A DNA stretch of 57,403 bases from Sphingomonadaceae bacterium (GCA_947472735.1 CANJBY010000012.1:1-57403), one strand, 5' to 3'. Counted from the stretch's first letter, positions 1 through 10,115 are shown. Program-made: numbers and translations. Notes: generated by a model not told the origin, from the letters alone.

Positions 1-921
<921 letters not shown>

Positions 922-927
922 TTAGGC

Positions 928-2061
928 TCAGGCGGCGGGCGCCGGCGAAGCGGGAGCAGCGGGGGCCGGAGCCTCGGCCTTGGCGGGTTCGGCAGCCGGG
1001 GCGGCCGGAGCGGCGGGCGCTTCCGGCGTACCGTCGATCTTGCCGCCGGACTGGGTCATGACCCAGGCGTTGAACTTGTCGCGCGGCAGGGCCTCGACGG
1101 CAATCGGCATGTAACCATGGCGGGCACCGCACAGTTCGGAGCACTGGCCGTAGTAGACGCCCGGTTCGTTGATGATCAGCACCTTTTCGTTGATCCGCCC
1201 CGGTACACCGTCGAGCTTGAACCACAGCGACGGGACCGCGAACGAGTGGATCACGTCTGCAGCGGTGATCTGCATGCGGATCGGCTCGCCAACAGGGACC
1301 ACCATGCGGAAGTCGGCCGCCAGCTGCGCCGGCTCGCCATTGGCGACCGCCTTGTCATCGGGCAGCATGTTCGAGATAACCTCGAACCCGCCGTTATCGG
1401 GATAGGTATAGGTCCAGAACCACTGGTTACCGGTCGCCTTGATGGTCAGCGCCTTTTCCGGCGCCGGCTTGAACTGCTTGGCGAGCAGATCGATCGAGGG
1501 AACGGCGATACCGACCAGGATCAGCACCGGCACCAAGGTCCAGATGATTTCGATCACGGTGTTGTGGCTGGTCCTGGAGGGGACCGGATTGGCGCGCTTG
1601 TTGAAGCGGACCACCACGAACAGCAGCAGGCCCAGGACCAGAACGCTGATCGCCACCATCAGCGGCACCAGCACCTTGTCATGCATCCACAGACCGGATT
1701 GGCCGGTCGGCGAATACTGGGTCTGGATGTTGAGGCCATCGGGAACGGGCATGCCCTTCCCCAGGGTCGGCTTCATCGGGGTGTAGCCGCCCGGCGCGAC
1801 CTTGAAATGGGGGTCGTTCGGGTCAATTGCGGGAGCGGCAGGCACAGCGGGAGCCGCCGTCACCGCAACCGGAGCCGCAGCGATGGTCGCCGCAACCGGA
1901 GCCGCTTCGCTTGCCGCCGCGGCAGGAGCCGCTTCACTCTGGGCAGCGGCCGGAGCCTGCGCCAGTGCCTGAGGCGCCGCAAGCAGGGCCAACGACAGGC
2001 CGATGGCCTTGACCGTCTTGCCCATCGTGCGGGCATGTTCGCCGAAATTGATCGTCTTCAC
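928..2061 (-). CDS. coxB: cytochrome c oxidase subunit II
   Basis: Carries the binuclear CuA centre that accepts electrons from cytochrome c. The chosen GTG start (2061) is preceded by AGGAAAG at good spacing; an internal ATG at 2025 is an alternative. The 377-residue product has a signal peptide ending near QALAQ (about residue 35) and two membrane segments (about 131-151 and 170-190). The copper ligands are H272, C307, C311, H315 and M318 in the QCSELCGARHGYM region. Both the mature N-terminus (about 36-80) and the last 35 residues are long Ala/Pro-rich low-complexity stretches, which are longer than usual for the family. First gene of an operon with ctaD, divergent from pyrE. Confidence 0.96.
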   Translation of the reverse strand: MKTINFGEHARTMGKTVKAIGLSLALLAAPQALAQAPAAAQSEAAPAAAASEAAPVAATIAAAPVAVTAAPAVPAAPAIDPNDPHFKVAPGGYTPMKPTLGKGMPVPDGLNIQTQYSPTGQSGLWMHDKVLVPLMVAISVLVLGLLLFVVVRFNKRANPVPSRTSHNTVIEIIWTLVPVLILVGIAVPSIDLLAKQFKPAPEKALTIKATGNQWFWTYTYPDNGGFEVISNMLPDDKAVANGEPAQLAADFRMVVPVGEPIRMQITAADVIHSFAVPSLWFKLDGVPGRINEKVLIINEPGVYYGQCSELCGARHGYMPIAVEALPRDKFNAWVMTQSGGKIDGTPEAPAAPAAPAAEPAKAEAPAPAAPASPAPAA

Positions 2062-2255
2062 GCTTTCGCTTTCCTTTTGCGACGGAAGAATGCGAGCCCC
2101 CTTCCGCCTGCTGGGAGGCAGGATTTGGCAGGGCCTATACGCGCGCTTGCGGGGCACCTCAAGCGCCTCTAGGGGGTTTTTTGGACATATCGGCAGCCAG
2201 GGCGCGCAAGCGGCTCCTGCTGCGAGCCCGTCGCAACAACAGGGAATGAAAAATC

Positions 2256-2840
2256 ATGCAGGATGAAGAGGTTCTGGCCGAGTTCCGGGCAAGCAAGGCA
2301 TTGCTCGAGGGCCATTTCCTGCTCTCGTCCGGACGGCACTCCGCACACTACCTGCAATGTGCGCGTGTGCTGATGGACCCGATGCGCGCCTCACGCCTCG
2401 CCGCCGCACTTGCCGCGCGAATCCCGCGCGAGTTGAGGAAGGAGATCACGAAGGTGGTCTCGCCGGCGATGGGCGGGGTGATCATCGGCCACGAAATGGG
2501 CCGGGCACTGGGGGTGGAGGCGATCTTCGTCGAACGACCCACCGGCACTTTCGAACTGCGCCGTGGTTTCAACGTGGAACCGGGCGAGAAGCTGCTGATG
2601 GTCGAGGATGTCGTTACCACCGGGCTGTCCAGTCGTGAGGCGATTCTGGCGATCGAGGAAGCCGGGGGCGAGGTGGTCGCTGCCGTCGCGCTGGTCGATC
2701 GCTCAGGTGGCGAGGCTGACCTGGGCGTGCCCTTCTTCGCGCTAACCGCAATTTCCTTCCCCACTTACGCGCCCGACGAGGTTCCACCGGAGCTGGCCGC
2801 CACTCCGGTGACGAAGCCCGGCAGCCGAGCCAAGGCCTGA
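2256..2840 (+). CDS. pyrE: orotate phosphoribosyltransferase
   Basis: Transfers the phosphoribosyl group of PRPP to orotate to give orotidine 5'-monophosphate in pyrimidine synthesis. The 194-residue length suits the type found in many alphaproteobacteria. The PRPP-binding signature [11 protein letters not shown] lies at residues 116-126, and an early LLSSGRHS motif at 23-30 fits the orotate side of the active site. The ATG start at 2256 follows an AGGGA-like ribosome site. It heads a plus-strand run (pyrE, pdxJ, acpS, lepB) with 5-nt spacing or overlaps, so transcription is probably shared. Confidence 0.95.
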   Translation: MQDEEVLAEFRASKALLEGHFLLSSGRHSAHYLQCARVLMDPMRASRLAAALAARIPRELRKEITKVVSPAMGGVIIGHEMGRALGVEAIFVERPTGTFELRRGFNVEPGEKLLMVEDVVTTGLSSREAILAIEEAGGEVVAAVALVDRSGGEADLGVPFFALTAISFPTYAPDEVPPELAATPVTKPGSRAKA

Positions 2841-2845
2841 GCCTC

Positions 2846-3589
2846 GTGTCTGCCCTGCTTCATCCCGCGCGTCTGCGCCTTGGCGTCAATATCGATCACG
2901 TCGCGACGATCCGCAACGCGCGCGGGGGCGAGCATCCCGATCCGGTCCGTGCTGCCGCGCTGATCGCGCAATACGGCGGCGACGGCATCACCGCGCACTT
3001 GCGCGAGGATCGGCGCCACATTCGCGACGAAGACCTCGCCCGGATCCAGGCCGCCACCGATCTGCCGCTCAATCTCGAGATGGCGGCGACCGACGAGATG
3101 CTGGCAATCGCCTTGCGCCATAAGCCGCATGCCGCGTGTATCGTGCCCGAACGCCGCGAGGAGCGCACCACCGAGGGCGGGCTCGATGCCGCCGGGCAGC
3201 ACAACCGGCTGGTCCCGATTGTCTCGGCGCTACGCGACGCCGGCATTCGTGTCTCGCTGTTCATTGCCCCGGACGAACGCCAGATCGAAGCGGCAATGCG
3301 GCTCGGCGCCCCGGTTGTCGAGTTGCACACCGGCGAATATGCCCACGCCGAGGGCGAGGACCGCTCCCGCGAACTCAGGCGCATAGCCGACATGGCCGCG
3401 CTCGCTGCCAAGAACGGGATCGAGCCGCACGCGGGCCACGGGCTCACTTACGACAACGTCCAGCCGATCGCCGCGATCCCGCAGCTGGCCGAGCTCAACA
3501 TCGGGCATTATCTGATTGGCGAGGCGATTTTCTGCGGGCTGGAAACCAGTGTGCGGCGGATGCGCGAACTGATGGATGCCGCCCGGTGA
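2846..3589 (+). CDS. pdxJ: pyridoxine 5'-phosphate synthase
   Basis: Condenses 1-deoxyxylulose 5-phosphate with 3-amino-2-oxopropyl phosphate, the last ring-forming step of de novo vitamin B6 synthesis. The 247-residue length is normal for the family. Early [15 protein letters not shown] and later [12 protein letters not shown] are characteristic PdxJ motifs, with catalytic Glu/His residues expected there. The start is a GTG 5 nt after the pyrE stop, with no convincing ribosome site, which suggests translational coupling. Its TGA overlaps the GTG of acpS by 4 nt, an arrangement (pdxJ-acpS-lepB) common in alphaproteobacteria. Confidence 0.95.
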   Translation: MSALLHPARLRLGVNIDHVATIRNARGGEHPDPVRAAALIAQYGGDGITAHLREDRRHIRDEDLARIQAATDLPLNLEMAATDEMLAIALRHKPHAACIVPERREERTTEGGLDAAGQHNRLVPIVSALRDAGIRVSLFIAPDERQIEAAMRLGAPVVELHTGEYAHAEGEDRSRELRRIADMAALAAKNGIEPHAGHGLTYDNVQPIAAIPQLAELNIGHYLIGEAIFCGLETSVRRMRELMDAAR

Positions 3590-3987
3590 TCATCGGCATG
3601 GGCTCAGACCTCTGCAACATCGAGCGGATCCAGAATTCGCTCGATCGCTGGGGCGAGCGGTTCGAGCTGCGCGTCTTTACCGAGATCGAGCGCGCCAAGG
3701 CTGCCCGGCGCCCCTTCACCAAGGCCGGTACGCTCGCCAAGCGTTTCGCCGCCAAGGAGGCCTTTTCCAAGGCCGTCGGCACCGGGTTCAAGGCCGGGGT
3801 GTTCATGAAGGACATCGGGGTGGTCAATGCCCGCTCTGGTGCCCCGACGCTGGAGCTGACCGGCGGTGCGGCGGCGCGGCTCGATCTGCTGGTGCCGGAT
3901 GGGCATATGGCGGTAGTTCACCTTACGCTCACCGACGACCACCCATGGGCGCAGGCCTTCGTCGTGATCGAAGCGAGGCCCCTTTGA
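3586..3987 (+). CDS. acpS: holo-[acyl-carrier-protein] synthase
   Basis: Attaches 4'-phosphopantetheine from CoA to apo acyl carrier protein, making it competent for fatty acid synthesis. The product is 133 residues, starting at a GTG that overlaps the pdxJ stop (GTGA); an in-frame ATG at 3598 would remove only MIIG. The magnesium-binding Asp is D8 in [12 protein letters not shown], and the catalytic Glu is E58 in [15 protein letters not shown]. Both signatures are intact and the length is typical. The gene ends in TTTGA, where its stop overlaps the TTG start of lepB, consistent with coupled translation across the operon. Confidence 0.95.
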   Translation: MIIGMGSDLCNIERIQNSLDRWGERFELRVFTEIERAKAARRPFTKAGTLAKRFAAKEAFSKAVGTGFKAGVFMKDIGVVNARSGAPTLELTGGAAARLDLLVPDGHMAVVHLTLTDDHPWAQAFVVIEARPL

Positions 3988-4862
3988 GCGAAGTTCCGAC
4001 GGAAGAGCCCTCTACCCATGTCGATGCCGATCTGCCGAAGGGGCGGGTCGACTGGCTGGGTGAAGTGCGCGGGCTGGTGCTGATGCTGCTCGCAGTGCTG
4101 GCCTTTCACAGCTTCATCGCCAAGCCGTTCTACATCCCCAGCGGGTCGATGATTCCGGGCTTGCTGGTAGGCGACCGGCTGGTGGTGTCCAAGTACCCCT
4201 ATGGCTGGAATTGGGCTTCGGCCAGCTTCCACGTGCTGCCACGCAGCGACTGGCGGGTTATGGGCCGCACTCCGGAGTATGGTGACGTGGTGATCGTTGT
4301 TCCGCGCGGCACTCGCGAGGACTACATCAAACGCGTCGTAGCCCTGCCGGGCGACAGGATTGCCGTGGTGCGCGGGCAGATCGTGCTGAACGGCAAGCCT
4401 GTTCGGCAGGAAGTTGAGCCACCGGTGCAGGTTCCGGTCGATGCCAACGATCCGTGCAGCGACTATGAATACCCGGGACTCAAGGTTCGGCTGCCTTCGG
4501 GCCAGGCGGTCTGCGAGCTTCCTGCGCTCCGCGAAACCCTGCCGAACGGCGCCTCCTACATGATCGTCGATTTCGAGAAGCAGGAACTGGACAAAATGGC
4601 GGAAACCCGTGTGCCGTCCGGCCACGTCTTCCTGATGGGCGACAACCGCGACAACTCCGCCGACAGCCGTGCCAGCCTGGCCCAGCAAGGTCTGGGCGGC
4701 CCGGTGCCACTGTCCGACATCGGCGGACGCGCCGAATTCATTACATTCTCGTTCGATGGCACGGAAAGCTGGAATCCGCTGACCTGGTGGGGGGCCTTGC
4801 GTTCCGGCCGGGCGTGGCGCAGCCTGCGTCCGCCGATCGACAGCGGAGCCATCCAGCCATGA
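3984..4862 (+). CDS. lepB: signal peptidase I
   Basis: Membrane-bound serine/lysine protease that removes signal peptides of exported proteins. The start is a TTG overlapping the acpS stop; no in-frame ATG lies before the first membrane segment, so this start is well supported. One transmembrane helix covers about residues 28-44. The catalytic Ser is S55 in IPSGSM and the general-base Lys is K116 in [12 protein letters not shown]. The C-terminal box [17 protein letters not shown] is intact. At 292 residues it carries the usual insertion between the catalytic boxes. The stop overlaps the next ATG (ATGA). Confidence 0.95.
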   Translation: MSEVPTEEPSTHVDADLPKGRVDWLGEVRGLVLMLLAVLAFHSFIAKPFYIPSGSMIPGLLVGDRLVVSKYPYGWNWASASFHVLPRSDWRVMGRTPEYGDVVIVVPRGTREDYIKRVVALPGDRIAVVRGQIVLNGKPVRQEVEPPVQVPVDANDPCSDYEYPGLKVRLPSGQAVCELPALRETLPNGASYMIVDFEKQELDKMAETRVPSGHVFLMGDNRDNSADSRASLAQQGLGGPVPLSDIGGRAEFITFSFDGTESWNPLTWWGALRSGRAWRSLRPPIDSGAIQP

Positions 4863-5911
4863 CCGACAAGCGACACCGCGCCGGGCCGACCGACATTTCC
4901 GATCCGCTGCTGTGGATCGAGGCGCGACGGGCCTCGGTATGGCTCGGGCTGGCGGCGATGCTGGTGCTGGGGGTCTACCTGGCGCAACCGCTGCTGGTGA
5001 TCTTCGCCGGGCTGGTCTTTGCGGCAATGATCGACGGGGGCGCGCGCCTGCTCGGGCGGGTTCTGCCGATCACCCGGGGCTTGCGCGTGGCGATCGTGCT
5101 GGTGTTCGCCCTGGCCTTCCTGATATTTACCGCAGCCTATGCCGGCAGCCAGATCGCACAACAGGCAGCTCAGCTGCCTGCGATCATCCAGGCCCAGGCG
5201 CTGCGCACGGCGGCATGGCTGACCGTCCACGGAGTCAATGTCGACTTTGCGAGCATTTCCGGGCTCGCGGAAAAGGCTCTGGGCGGCGTCGGGCAAGTGA
5301 CCAGCGCGGTCGGCGGGCTGCTTGGCGCGGTCGGCACTGCCTTTCTGATCGCGGTCATGGGTATCTACCTCGCGCTGGAACCGCAGCTCTATCGGCGCGG
5401 CGTCGCGTGGATGCTGCCCGTGGCCGAGCGCGAAAACTTCGAGACCACCGCGATCCAGATGGGCCGGGTCCTGCGCCGGTTGATGGCCGGACGCCTGGTG
5501 GGTATGTTTGTCGAGGGCATCGCGACCTGGATCATGCTGGCGGTCTACGGGGTGCCGATGGCGGCGCTGCTGGGACTGCTCACCGGGCTGCTTGCTTTCC
5601 TGCCCAACATCGGCGCGCCCGTCTCCGGCCTGCTCATGATCATGGTCGGCTTTTCGGTCGACAACGGTACCGGTCTTTACTGCATTGCGGTCTACTTCAT
5701 CGTGCAGACGGTCGACGGCAATATCATCGTTCCGATGATCGCCAAAAAGACCGCCGATCTGGCGCCCGCGTTGGTGCTTGGCGCGCAGCTTATCATGGGG
5801 GCCCTGTTCGGCATTCTCGGCTTGATGCTGGCGGATCCGATGGTCGCGATGATCAAGGTTGCGCTTGAACGGCAATCGGAACGGAACCACGCCGAGGCGG
5901 GCGGCGGCTGA
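4859..5911 (+). CDS. AI-2E family transporter (PerM/TqsA-like permease)
   Basis: A 350-residue polytopic membrane protein of the AI-2E/PerM family. It shows paired hydrophobic helices at the start (about 25-70), a long central soluble segment, then a set of closely spaced helices including LLGLLTGLLAFLPNIGAPVSG and a final QTVDGNIIVPMI/GALFGILGLMLADP region typical of the family. Characterised members export autoinducer-2 or exchange small ions, but substrates vary and cannot be inferred here. The ATG overlaps the lepB TGA (ATGA), so it is likely the last or next-to-last member of that operon. Confidence 0.85.
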   Translation: MTDKRHRAGPTDISDPLLWIEARRASVWLGLAAMLVLGVYLAQPLLVIFAGLVFAAMIDGGARLLGRVLPITRGLRVAIVLVFALAFLIFTAAYAGSQIAQQAAQLPAIIQAQALRTAAWLTVHGVNVDFASISGLAEKALGGVGQVTSAVGGLLGAVGTAFLIAVMGIYLALEPQLYRRGVAWMLPVAERENFETTAIQMGRVLRRLMAGRLVGMFVEGIATWIMLAVYGVPMAALLGLLTGLLAFLPNIGAPVSGLLMIMVGFSVDNGTGLYCIAVYFIVQTVDGNIIVPMIAKKTADLAPALVLGAQLIMGALFGILGLMLADPMVAMIKVALERQSERNHAEAGGG

Positions 5912-5915
5912 ACCG

Positions 5916-7019
5916 ATGGTCCGCAAGTTCCTCTACGTCGTCGCGGTACTGATCGTCCTCGCGGTAGCCGGCCGGGTGGCCTACAGTTTCTATCCTGAAA
6001 CCTTCGTCCGTCTCGCCTTCGAGCCGGGCGGCAAGTTCGAGGCCCTCCCTCCGCTGCCGGCCGACGCCTATGACCGAGCCGACATGTGGTCCTCGCGCCC
6101 CGACCTCGCCCAGGATCCCGTGCGGTGGCTCCCGGACGGAGCGGTTCCGGGCGCGGCTGTGCCGGCCGCGGTGTTCTTTGTCGCTCCGACGACCTACCTC
6201 AAGCGCAGCCTCTGGAATGGCCCGCTGGATGATGCCGAGGCCAGCCGCATGGGCGCGATGATGACCCGCGCCGTCGCGAGTGCCTTCAACGCCTCTCCCC
6301 AGCTGTGGGCTCCGCGCTACCGCCAGGCCACGTTCGGCACGTTCGTTTCCGACAAGCCGGAAGCGGACCGAGCGCTGGATCTGGCTTATGGTGATGTCGC
6401 ACGGGCTTTTCGTGCCTTCGTGAGCAAGGTTCCCAAGGACAGTCCAATTGTGCTCGTCGGCCACAGCCAGGGCGCGTTCCACCTGCGCCGGCTGGTCAAG
6501 GAAGAAGTGGCCGGCAAGCCGCTCGCTCGCCGGGTCGCCGCGGTTTACGCAATCGGCTGGCCGATCTCGATCGAGCACGATCTCCCGCCGATGGGCCTTA
6601 CCGCTTGCGCATCGCCGGATCAGGCGGGCTGCCTAGTCAGCTGGCTGTCTTTCGCGGAACCCGCAGACACCGCGATGATGCTGCACGCCGCCGCCCGCCA
6701 TCCTGGCCTGGATGGACAAGCGTTGGCGGGCAGCCACTTCGTCTGCACCAATCTGCTGACCGGCGGCGGAAGCGACAGTGGTGCTGCAAGTGCCAACATT
6801 GGCACCGCGGTCCCCGATACCCAGATTGAGCACGCCACGCTCAAACCGGCGCTGGTCGCCGCTTCCTGTGCCGCAGACGGCACCCTGCGGATCGGTTCAC
6901 CGCCCGACATGGGACCGTTCGTGCTGCCCGGTAACAACTACCACGTTTACGACGTGCTGCTGTTCTGGGCCAATCTGCGCGCCGATTTCGCTCGCCGGGT
7001 CGCAGCATGGAAGCCCTGA
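5916..7019 (+). CDS. DUF3089 family alpha/beta-hydrolase-like protein
   Basis: A 367-residue protein with one N-terminal hydrophobic helix (about residues 4-24) that would anchor it to the membrane with the rest periplasmic. The body contains FFVAPTTYL (about 87-95), and GHSQG with candidate nucleophile S184, the elbow of alpha/beta hydrolases, followed by a lid-like region and a C-terminal GNNYHVYDVLLF whose His could complete a triad. These match DUF3089. Substrate is unknown; lipase or esterase activity is only an inference. The start ATG at 5916 lies 4 nt after the previous stop. Confidence 0.8.
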   Translation: MVRKFLYVVAVLIVLAVAGRVAYSFYPETFVRLAFEPGGKFEALPPLPADAYDRADMWSSRPDLAQDPVRWLPDGAVPGAAVPAAVFFVAPTTYLKRSLWNGPLDDAEASRMGAMMTRAVASAFNASPQLWAPRYRQATFGTFVSDKPEADRALDLAYGDVARAFRAFVSKVPKDSPIVLVGHSQGAFHLRRLVKEEVAGKPLARRVAAVYAIGWPISIEHDLPPMGLTACASPDQAGCLVSWLSFAEPADTAMMLHAAARHPGLDGQALAGSHFVCTNLLTGGGSDSGAASANIGTAVPDTQIEHATLKPALVAASCAADGTLRIGSPPDMGPFVLPGNNYHVYDVLLFWANLRADFARRVAAWKP

Positions 7020-7483
7020 TCACGACTTCAGCGGCCGAATTCCGCGGTGCCTTGCCACAAGGTGGGGCGTTGTTGGGGCTGGACCTGGGCACGCAGACTA
7101 TCGGCACCGCCTTCTGCGATGCTGGCTGGCGCTTCGCCTCGCCCGGCAAGACGCTGACGCGCGGCAAGTTCGGAGCCGACAAGGTCGCGCTGGCCGAGCT
7201 GATCCGCGAGCGCTCCATCCAGGGCGTGGTCATCGGCCTGCCGATCAACATGGATGGCAGCGAGGGTCCGCGCAGCCAGTCGAGCCGGGCCTATGCCCGC
7301 AACCTCAGCGTACTTGGCCTGCCGATCCTGCTGTGGGACGAACGCTGGTCCACCGCGAGCGCCGAACGCGGCCTGATCGAGCAGGACATGAGCCGGGCCA
7401 GGCGCGCGACCCGGATCGACGCGGCTGCGGCAGCGGTAATCCTGCAAGCCGCGATCGACGGCCTTGCCGGCGGCGTGCTCTAA
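7007..7483 (+). CDS. ruvX: Holliday junction resolvase-like / putative pre-16S rRNA nuclease (YqgF)
   Basis: A 158-residue RNase H-fold protein of the YqgF/RuvX family, implicated in maturation of the 16S rRNA 5' end. The first acidic residue is D26 in LLGLDLGTQTIG. The family motifs VIGLPINMDGSEGPRS (about 80-95), LWDERWSTASAE and the C-terminal RIDAAAAAVILQ (last acidic residue) are all present. The ATG lies inside the 3' end of the DUF3089 gene (13-nt overlap). Its stop overlaps by 4 nt the stop of the convergent three-gene cassette on the other strand. Confidence 0.93.
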   Translation: MEALITTSAAEFRGALPQGGALLGLDLGTQTIGTAFCDAGWRFASPGKTLTRGKFGADKVALAELIRERSIQGVVIGLPINMDGSEGPRSQSSRAYARNLSVLGLPILLWDERWSTASAERGLIEQDMSRARRATRIDAAAAAVILQAAIDGLAGGVL

Positions 7484-8379
7484 CCGGTTAGCGCCTCACG
7501 CCGGGCAGTGGCTTCCCTGGCTATCAGCACGCTCCCACCAGATTCTGCGCCCCGCCACAGCGTGTCTCGTGTGGCATCATCAGGGGCAATCGACGCAAGT
7601 GCATCAAGCGCAGTGAGCCGCATCCGGTCGCTGGGATGGCGAGCTGCGAAACGATGCGCAAGGTCGATCGCCTCCTCGCCCCCCAGTCCGACCGCGATCC
7701 GCAGCCACGCCTCGCTGGCTCCGCCGCTGACGATCCCGCCGACCTGCTTGTTTTCGACATCGAAGCGGTACTGGTCGAGCCAGCCTTGCGCGCCGTGCGT
7801 GTGCATGATGTTGATCGAGACCGAGAGCGAATCCGCCGGCAGTTGCAAGTGTACGTCGCGGTGGGCACGGTAAAGCATGATCTTGCCCTCTTCGAGCCGC
7901 GCGCGCTCCTCGAACCGGAGGTCAACCGGCTCACCGCTCCACCCGGCAACGGTTTCGTAGTCATAGGTGTAGTAGTCGCTCCAGGAGCCCGGGCCGAAAT
8001 AGCCGAGCGTCAGGAAGCTGAAGTTGTGATCATGCGGCAGGCCGAGTGAAAACGAACCTCCACCGCTGGCCTTGAGCATGTGATCCTGCGCAGCAGGCCA
8101 CATGTTGGCACGCAGGAAAAAGCCAGCGCCCGGAGCAGACAGCACGACGCATTGCGGACCGTAATTGTCCGGCCGCCCATATTCGCGGTGCCGCGCCGCC
8201 AACTCGCTCACCAGCATATCGCCAAGAAAAGCGCGGTCGTTGCCAAGCCGCCGCAGTTGCAATGCGGCGTGCGCCAGGCTGTCTTCGTCCCGCGGATCGA
8301 AACCGGTATCGCGCAGCCGGTCAACGCATTCGTCCAGGGACAGGATCGCATCGTCTTCGATCGAGATGATCCGGGGCAT
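7480..8379 (-). CDS. uncharacterised protein with HDH motif (cassette protein C)
   Basis: A 299-residue protein I cannot assign to a named family. Residues 1-70 are mostly helical. The middle (about 75-205) looks like a beta-rich cupin or dioxygenase-type fold, with H116-D117-H118 in LPHDHNFSFLTLGYFGPG, then H173 and H177 in YRAHRDVHLQLP, and H193/H195 in NIMHTHG. This spacing of an HxD-like motif with later histidines resembles a non-heme metal site, but that is inference. The C-terminus (about 220-299) is helical and repeat-like. Its ATG overlaps the upstream stop (TGATG), so it should be translated with protein B. Confidence 0.8.
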   Translation of the reverse strand: MPRIISIEDDAILSLDECVDRLRDTGFDPRDEDSLAHAALQLRRLGNDRAFLGDMLVSELAARHREYGRPDNYGPQCVVLSAPGAGFFLRANMWPAAQDHMLKASGGGSFSLGLPHDHNFSFLTLGYFGPGSWSDYYTYDYETVAGWSGEPVDLRFEERARLEEGKIMLYRAHRDVHLQLPADSLSVSINIMHTHGAQGWLDQYRFDVENKQVGGIVSGGASEAWLRIAVGLGGEEAIDLAHRFAARHPSDRMRLTALDALASIAPDDATRDTLWRGAESGGSVLIAREATARREALTG

Positions 8380-9344
8380 CAGCCAATTTCCTCGAGTTGC
8401 GGGTGAAGATCGACCAGACCGCGGCGAAGTGTCTGCGCCGGAATCGCTAACGAATCTCCGGAACGCTCTGCCAGCCGCGACAGGACGGCGAACCCGGTAG
8501 CGGTGTCGAGACTCAGGCATTGACGCAACGCTTCCCAGCGCAGTCCCTCGCCCCAGTCCTCCAGTGCGATGTCGGCCAGTTCCGGAGCAGCATCGGCACG
8601 GCCCATTCTGCCGAGCAGGGACACCATGAACTCCAGCCGGCTTTCGGCTGCGTTCCCCGCCGCCTGGTGGATCAGCCGGCCGCTGGCGAGCTCGTACTCG
8701 CGCGCCGGACCTGGCTTTTCGTGCCGGCGCACCAGACGCAGCGTGACCAGTCGTCCTTCGATCCGCCCGATCTGCATGGTCTGGCGGCTTCCTTCGCGGG
8801 CGATCACCTTGCCGGGCAGCAGCAGCACGTCACGGCGATGGAACTCGACCTGCGGAGCGGCAGGTGGACGAGCCTCGATCAACGTGGCGAAGGCCTTTCC
8901 GGCAAGAATGTGATCCCAGCTCTCGGCGGGAGAAAAGTTGGCTGAGGTAGGGGTGGGGGCTCTTGCGAGAGCCACACCATCCAGTGCGACCAGCATAAGG
9001 GTCGTCCGCGCAGTCCGGGCCAACTGAATGTTGGACACCTTGCCGTCAGCGAAATGCCGCATCGCAATCTGGCCAAGCGGGTGGCGCCCGATAGCCGCCG
9101 CCATTGCACTCACGTACTCTTCGACAAAGATTTGCGCGGCCGGGTTGGCGTCTTCAAACAGGGTCGCCAGCAAGGGGCACTCGGCAAATGTCCGGCAGGA
9201 GGAAAAGGCTGCCAGTTCTTCATGCAGCTGCGCCACGTCGGGTCGCGACCGCCATTCGCGCACCGATTGGGCCATGGCCGCCTGGGCGGCGCGCTGCGGC
9301 TGGTCGTCCTGCCGCAGCGCGCTGATATCGGGTGCGATATGCAT
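8379..9344 (-). CDS. uncharacterised protein (cassette protein B)
   Basis: A 321-residue protein of unknown function. Residues 20-155 are helical, 165-225 are strand-rich (VTLRLVRRHEK, REYELASGRLIHQ), and 235-321 form an amphipathic helical array resembling HEAT-like repeats (RLEFMVSLLGRMGR, GLRWEALRQCLSLD). Its layout parallels protein C downstream (helical head, beta middle, helical tail), hinting at distant common origin, but the HDH motif is absent, so it could be a non-catalytic partner. It sits 21 nt after the peptide gene and its TGA overlaps the ATG of protein C. Confidence 0.78.
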   Translation of the reverse strand: MHIAPDISALRQDDQPQRAAQAAMAQSVREWRSRPDVAQLHEELAAFSSCRTFAECPLLATLFEDANPAAQIFVEEYVSAMAAAIGRHPLGQIAMRHFADGKVSNIQLARTARTTLMLVALDGVALARAPTPTSANFSPAESWDHILAGKAFATLIEARPPAAPQVEFHRRDVLLLPGKVIAREGSRQTMQIGRIEGRLVTLRLVRRHEKPGPAREYELASGRLIHQAAGNAAESRLEFMVSLLGRMGRADAAPELADIALEDWGEGLRWEALRQCLSLDTATGFAVLSRLAERSGDSLAIPAQTLRRGLVDLHPQLEEIG

Positions 9345-9365
9345 GTCCGATGCTCGCCCTGCTGA

Positions 9366-9530
9366 TCAAGGCTGGTTCGACGGATCGAACAGATCGTAAA
9401 GGTACGTCATCAGGATCAGCAGCGAATCGTCCGACGTTAGTGCCGAGGGTGCGTGCATCAGGCTGCCGAAAGCTCCGGTCAGCGTGTCGAGATCGGGCAA
9501 GGCGGCAAGGTCGATCTTTGGCAAGTTCAT
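9366..9530 (-). CDS. 54-residue acidic peptide, candidate modified-peptide precursor (cassette A)
   Basis: A 54-residue product starting with MNLPKIDLAALPDLDT. It has seven Asp and one Lys and no Cys. A helical N-terminal part is followed by a Gly-containing middle (TGAFGSL, about 18-24) and an aromatic, hydrophobic end (SLLILMTYLYDLFDP, 36-50). The ATG at 9530 is preceded by GGGGAA at usable spacing. It is first of three minus-strand genes; the gap to protein B is 21 nt. The size, position and leader/core-like look suggest a ribosomal peptide precursor, but it could equally be a small structural partner of B and C. No known precursor family was recognised. Confidence 0.6.
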   Translation of the reverse strand: MNLPKIDLAALPDLDTLTGAFGSLMHAPSALTSDDSLLILMTYLYDLFDPSNQP

Positions 9531-9647
9531 GGCTGTTCCCCAAGTGTCGCAGGGCACCTTTGCCCCGCTTGGCCATGATCTTGGCGAGCCCGTCCGGATC
9601 GAAATTAAAAGATTGTAATCGGCCCTCCGGCGCGGCAGGGCCGGCCC

Positions 9648-10115
9648 ATGGCCGAACCTTTCGCCTCAGGGCCCACTTCACCGGAACCGCCGTTCGATCT
9701 CGCGCGGATCAGCCGTTTTATGGCTGGGGCGGGTCATTCCGGATGGCTGGGAATTGGCTATCACGGTCACTGTGCCGACTGGATCGAACTTGCGCTTCCC
9801 TGGCGCGAAGACCTGGTCGGCGTGCCGGAATCCGGCCTGCTCGCCTCAGGCCCGATCATTACGCTGATGGATATGGCGACCTCGATGTCGGTCTGGCTGA
9901 AGCGCGGCAAGTTCGGGCCGCAAGCGACGATCGACCTCCGGCTCGACTATGCCCGAGCCGCTCGGCCGCAGTCCACGGTGATCGGCCGAGGCGAATGCTA
10001 TCGACTGTCACGCTCGATCGGCTTCGTGCGAGGCATCGCCTATGACGAAAGCCCGGATGATCCGATCGCCAACGTCGCGGGAACTTTCATGATCATGGAC
10101 GCACCCGCCGGATGA
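9648..10115 (+). CDS. PaaI family thioesterase (hotdog fold)
   Basis: A 155-residue hotdog-fold protein. The segment SGLLASGPIITLMDMATSMSVW (about residues 62-83) corresponds to the catalytic helix region of PaaI/YbgC-type acyl-CoA thioesterases, with the Asp in LMDMATS a candidate catalytic residue. ATIDLRLDYARAARP follows the family pattern. It likely hydrolyses an acyl-CoA, substrate unknown. Its TGA overlaps the ATG of a second thioesterase (ATGA), so the pair are probably co-expressed and may form a heteromer. Divergent from the peptide cassette across about 117 bp. Confidence 0.82.
   Translation: MAEPFASGPTSPEPPFDLARISRFMAGAGHSGWLGIGYHGHCADWIELALPWREDLVGVPESGLLASGPIITLMDMATSMSVWLKRGKFGPQATIDLRLDYARAARPQSTVIGRGECYRLSRSIGFVRGIAYDESPDDPIANVAGTFMIMDAPAG

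Noticed and set aside
4556..5926. 456-codon minus-strand frame opposite lepB and the AI-2E permease
   Set aside because: Arg/His/Gln/Asp-rich shadow composition with no domain; the plus strand encodes recognisable proteins.
9531..9647. Extra small frame MAKRGKGALRHLGNSHELA upstream of the peptide gene
   Set aside because: No ribosome site and it runs out of frame into the peptide gene; probably chance.
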